This document shows positions 12,352 through 13,022 of a stretch of 13,022 nt of DNA, piece after piece. Position 1 is the first letter of the stretch, and every line of letters starts with the position of its first letter. Below the pieces are notes generated by a model. That model had not been told where the DNA came from. It worked only from the letters and a program-made list of their open reading frames with translations, and did no database searches. This DNA comes from Eubacteriales bacterium (lineage in GTDB: Bacteria > Bacillota > Clostridia > Peptostreptococcales > Anaerovoracaceae): positions 1-13,022 of the forward strand of contig JAQUXD010000031.1 in the NCBI GenBank assembly GCA_028692535.1. Reading direction: 5' to 3'. The position numbers were made by a program, and so were the translations under genes.

Positions 12352-13022
12352 ACACAAAAGAAAGAATGCGCGAGCTCTATGAGCTCATCGAGCGTCACAA
12401 CAGGTTGTATTACGAAGAGGACGATCCCGAGATCAGCGATTATGAATATGACCGCCTGTCCGTGGAGCTTCGGCAACTGGAGGATGCGTATCCGGCACTG
12501 GTCCGCGCAGATACCCCTACGCGCAGTGTGGGCGGCGGTGTCAAGCGGACGCTGCGAAAAGCGGCCCATGACGTTCCAATCGTATCCCTTCAGGATGCTT
12601 TCTCCAAAGAAGAGGTGGATGCGTTTGTGGATAGGATCCGCAAGGAACAGCCCGATGTAGTGTTCGTGGTGGAAAAGAAGATCGACGGATTGACCCTGGT
12701 CCTGCGGTATCGGAGGGGCATCCTGGAGGATGCCATTACCCGTGGAGACGGAATCATCGGTGAGAGCGTTTATGAGAACGCGCTGTCCGTACGCGGCATT
12801 CCCCGCCGGATCCCGGAGCCGTTGGACTATGTAGAGCTCCGGGGCGAAGTGTATATGTCGTCGGAAAGCTTCGCCGCTGCCAATGAGCGGCAGGCGCTGA
12901 CCGGAGGCAAAATGTATCAGAACCGGCGAAACAGCGCCGCCGGCGCCATGCGGCAGCTGGATCCGGATATCGTGGCCAGCCGCAAGTTGGATTTTTTCGC
13001 GTTCAACCTTGAAATCGCCCGG
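12348..13022 (+). CDS. ligA: NAD-dependent DNA ligase LigA, N-terminal 225 residues
   Basis: The gene runs off the window in frame. The enzyme seals nicks in DNA using NAD+ and is normally essential. Domain Ia is seen at the start (NRLYYEEDDPEISDYEYDRL, the NMN-binding part). The adenylation domain has the nucleophile motif KIDG with K111 (E. coli K115), then TRGDGIIGE and LRGEVYM. RRNSAAGAMRQLDP takes the place of the common PRNAAAGSLRQLD. The OB-fold, zinc, helix-hairpin-helix and BRCT domains are beyond the edge. ATG 12348 overlaps the pcrA stop by 4 bases, with GGTGG at 12336-12340 as a modest ribosome site, so translation is probably coupled. A later in-frame ATG at 12366 is less likely. 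Confidence 0.95.
   Translation, partial: MNTKERMRELYELIERHNRLYYEEDDPEISDYEYDRLSVELRQLEDAYPALVRADTPTRSVGGGVKRTLRKAAHDVPIVSLQDAFSKEEVDAFVDRIRKEQPDVVFVVEKKIDGLTLVLRYRRGILEDAITRGDGIIGESVYENALSVRGIPRRIPEPLDYVELRGEVYMSSESFAAANERQALTGGKMYQNRRNSAAGAMRQLDPDIVASRKLDFFAFNLEIAR

Noticed and set aside
12379..12660. + strand open frame of 93 codons within ligA.
   Set aside because: It is an alternative frame of the ligA coding sequence, which carries the proper ligase motifs.

Overview
The window looks like chromosome from a strictly anaerobic member of the Firmicutes, probably class Clostridia. The grounds are a rubrerythrin and a two-iron desulfoferrodoxin behind a PerR-type regulator, a T-box leader, purine-rich Shine-Dalgarno sites (AGGAGG type), and the neighbouring pair pcrA-ligA. 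All recognised genes are on the + strand. No mobile element, CRISPR array, tRNA or rRNA was found. The genus cannot be read from this sequence.

Layout. (1) 1-2025: the end of a nucleoside (uridine-kinase-like) kinase, then psuK and psuG, which together turn pseudouridine into uracil and ribose 5-phosphate. (2) 2033-3590: a promoter with a strong palindrome, then perR, rubrerythrin and desulfoferrodoxin, closed by an intrinsic terminator. This is a peroxide/superoxide defence operon for an anaerobe. (3) 3591-6892: an intergenic stretch with a good promoter and a leader carrying a possible attenuator, then a glycine-betaine-type ABC importer in the order lipoprotein, permease, ATPase with CBS domains. 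(4) 6935-10017: a strong promoter, a complete T-box riboswitch whose specifier codon reads UGG (tryptophan), and a TrpXYZ-type ABC transporter. (5) 10018-13022: a hairpin terminator overlapping the next promoter, then pcrA helicase and the first 225 codons of ligA, overlapping by 4 bases.

How it works together. Regions 1, 2, 3 and 4 are four independently promoted accessory cassettes: nucleoside salvage, oxygen defence, osmolyte uptake and tryptophan uptake. They lie beside a core DNA replication/repair pair. The T-box links uncharged tRNA-Trp to expression of the trp transporter. The palindrome before perR suggests autoregulation of the oxygen-defence operon. The CBS domains suggest that the betaine importer is gated by ionic strength or a nucleotide.

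I see no convincing wholly new multi-gene system. The parts most worth a second look are regulatory RNA: the possible attenuator before the betaine importer, the extra hairpin behind the T-box terminator that could compete for its 3' arm, and a perR operator that does not have the classical 7-1-7 PerR-box shape.
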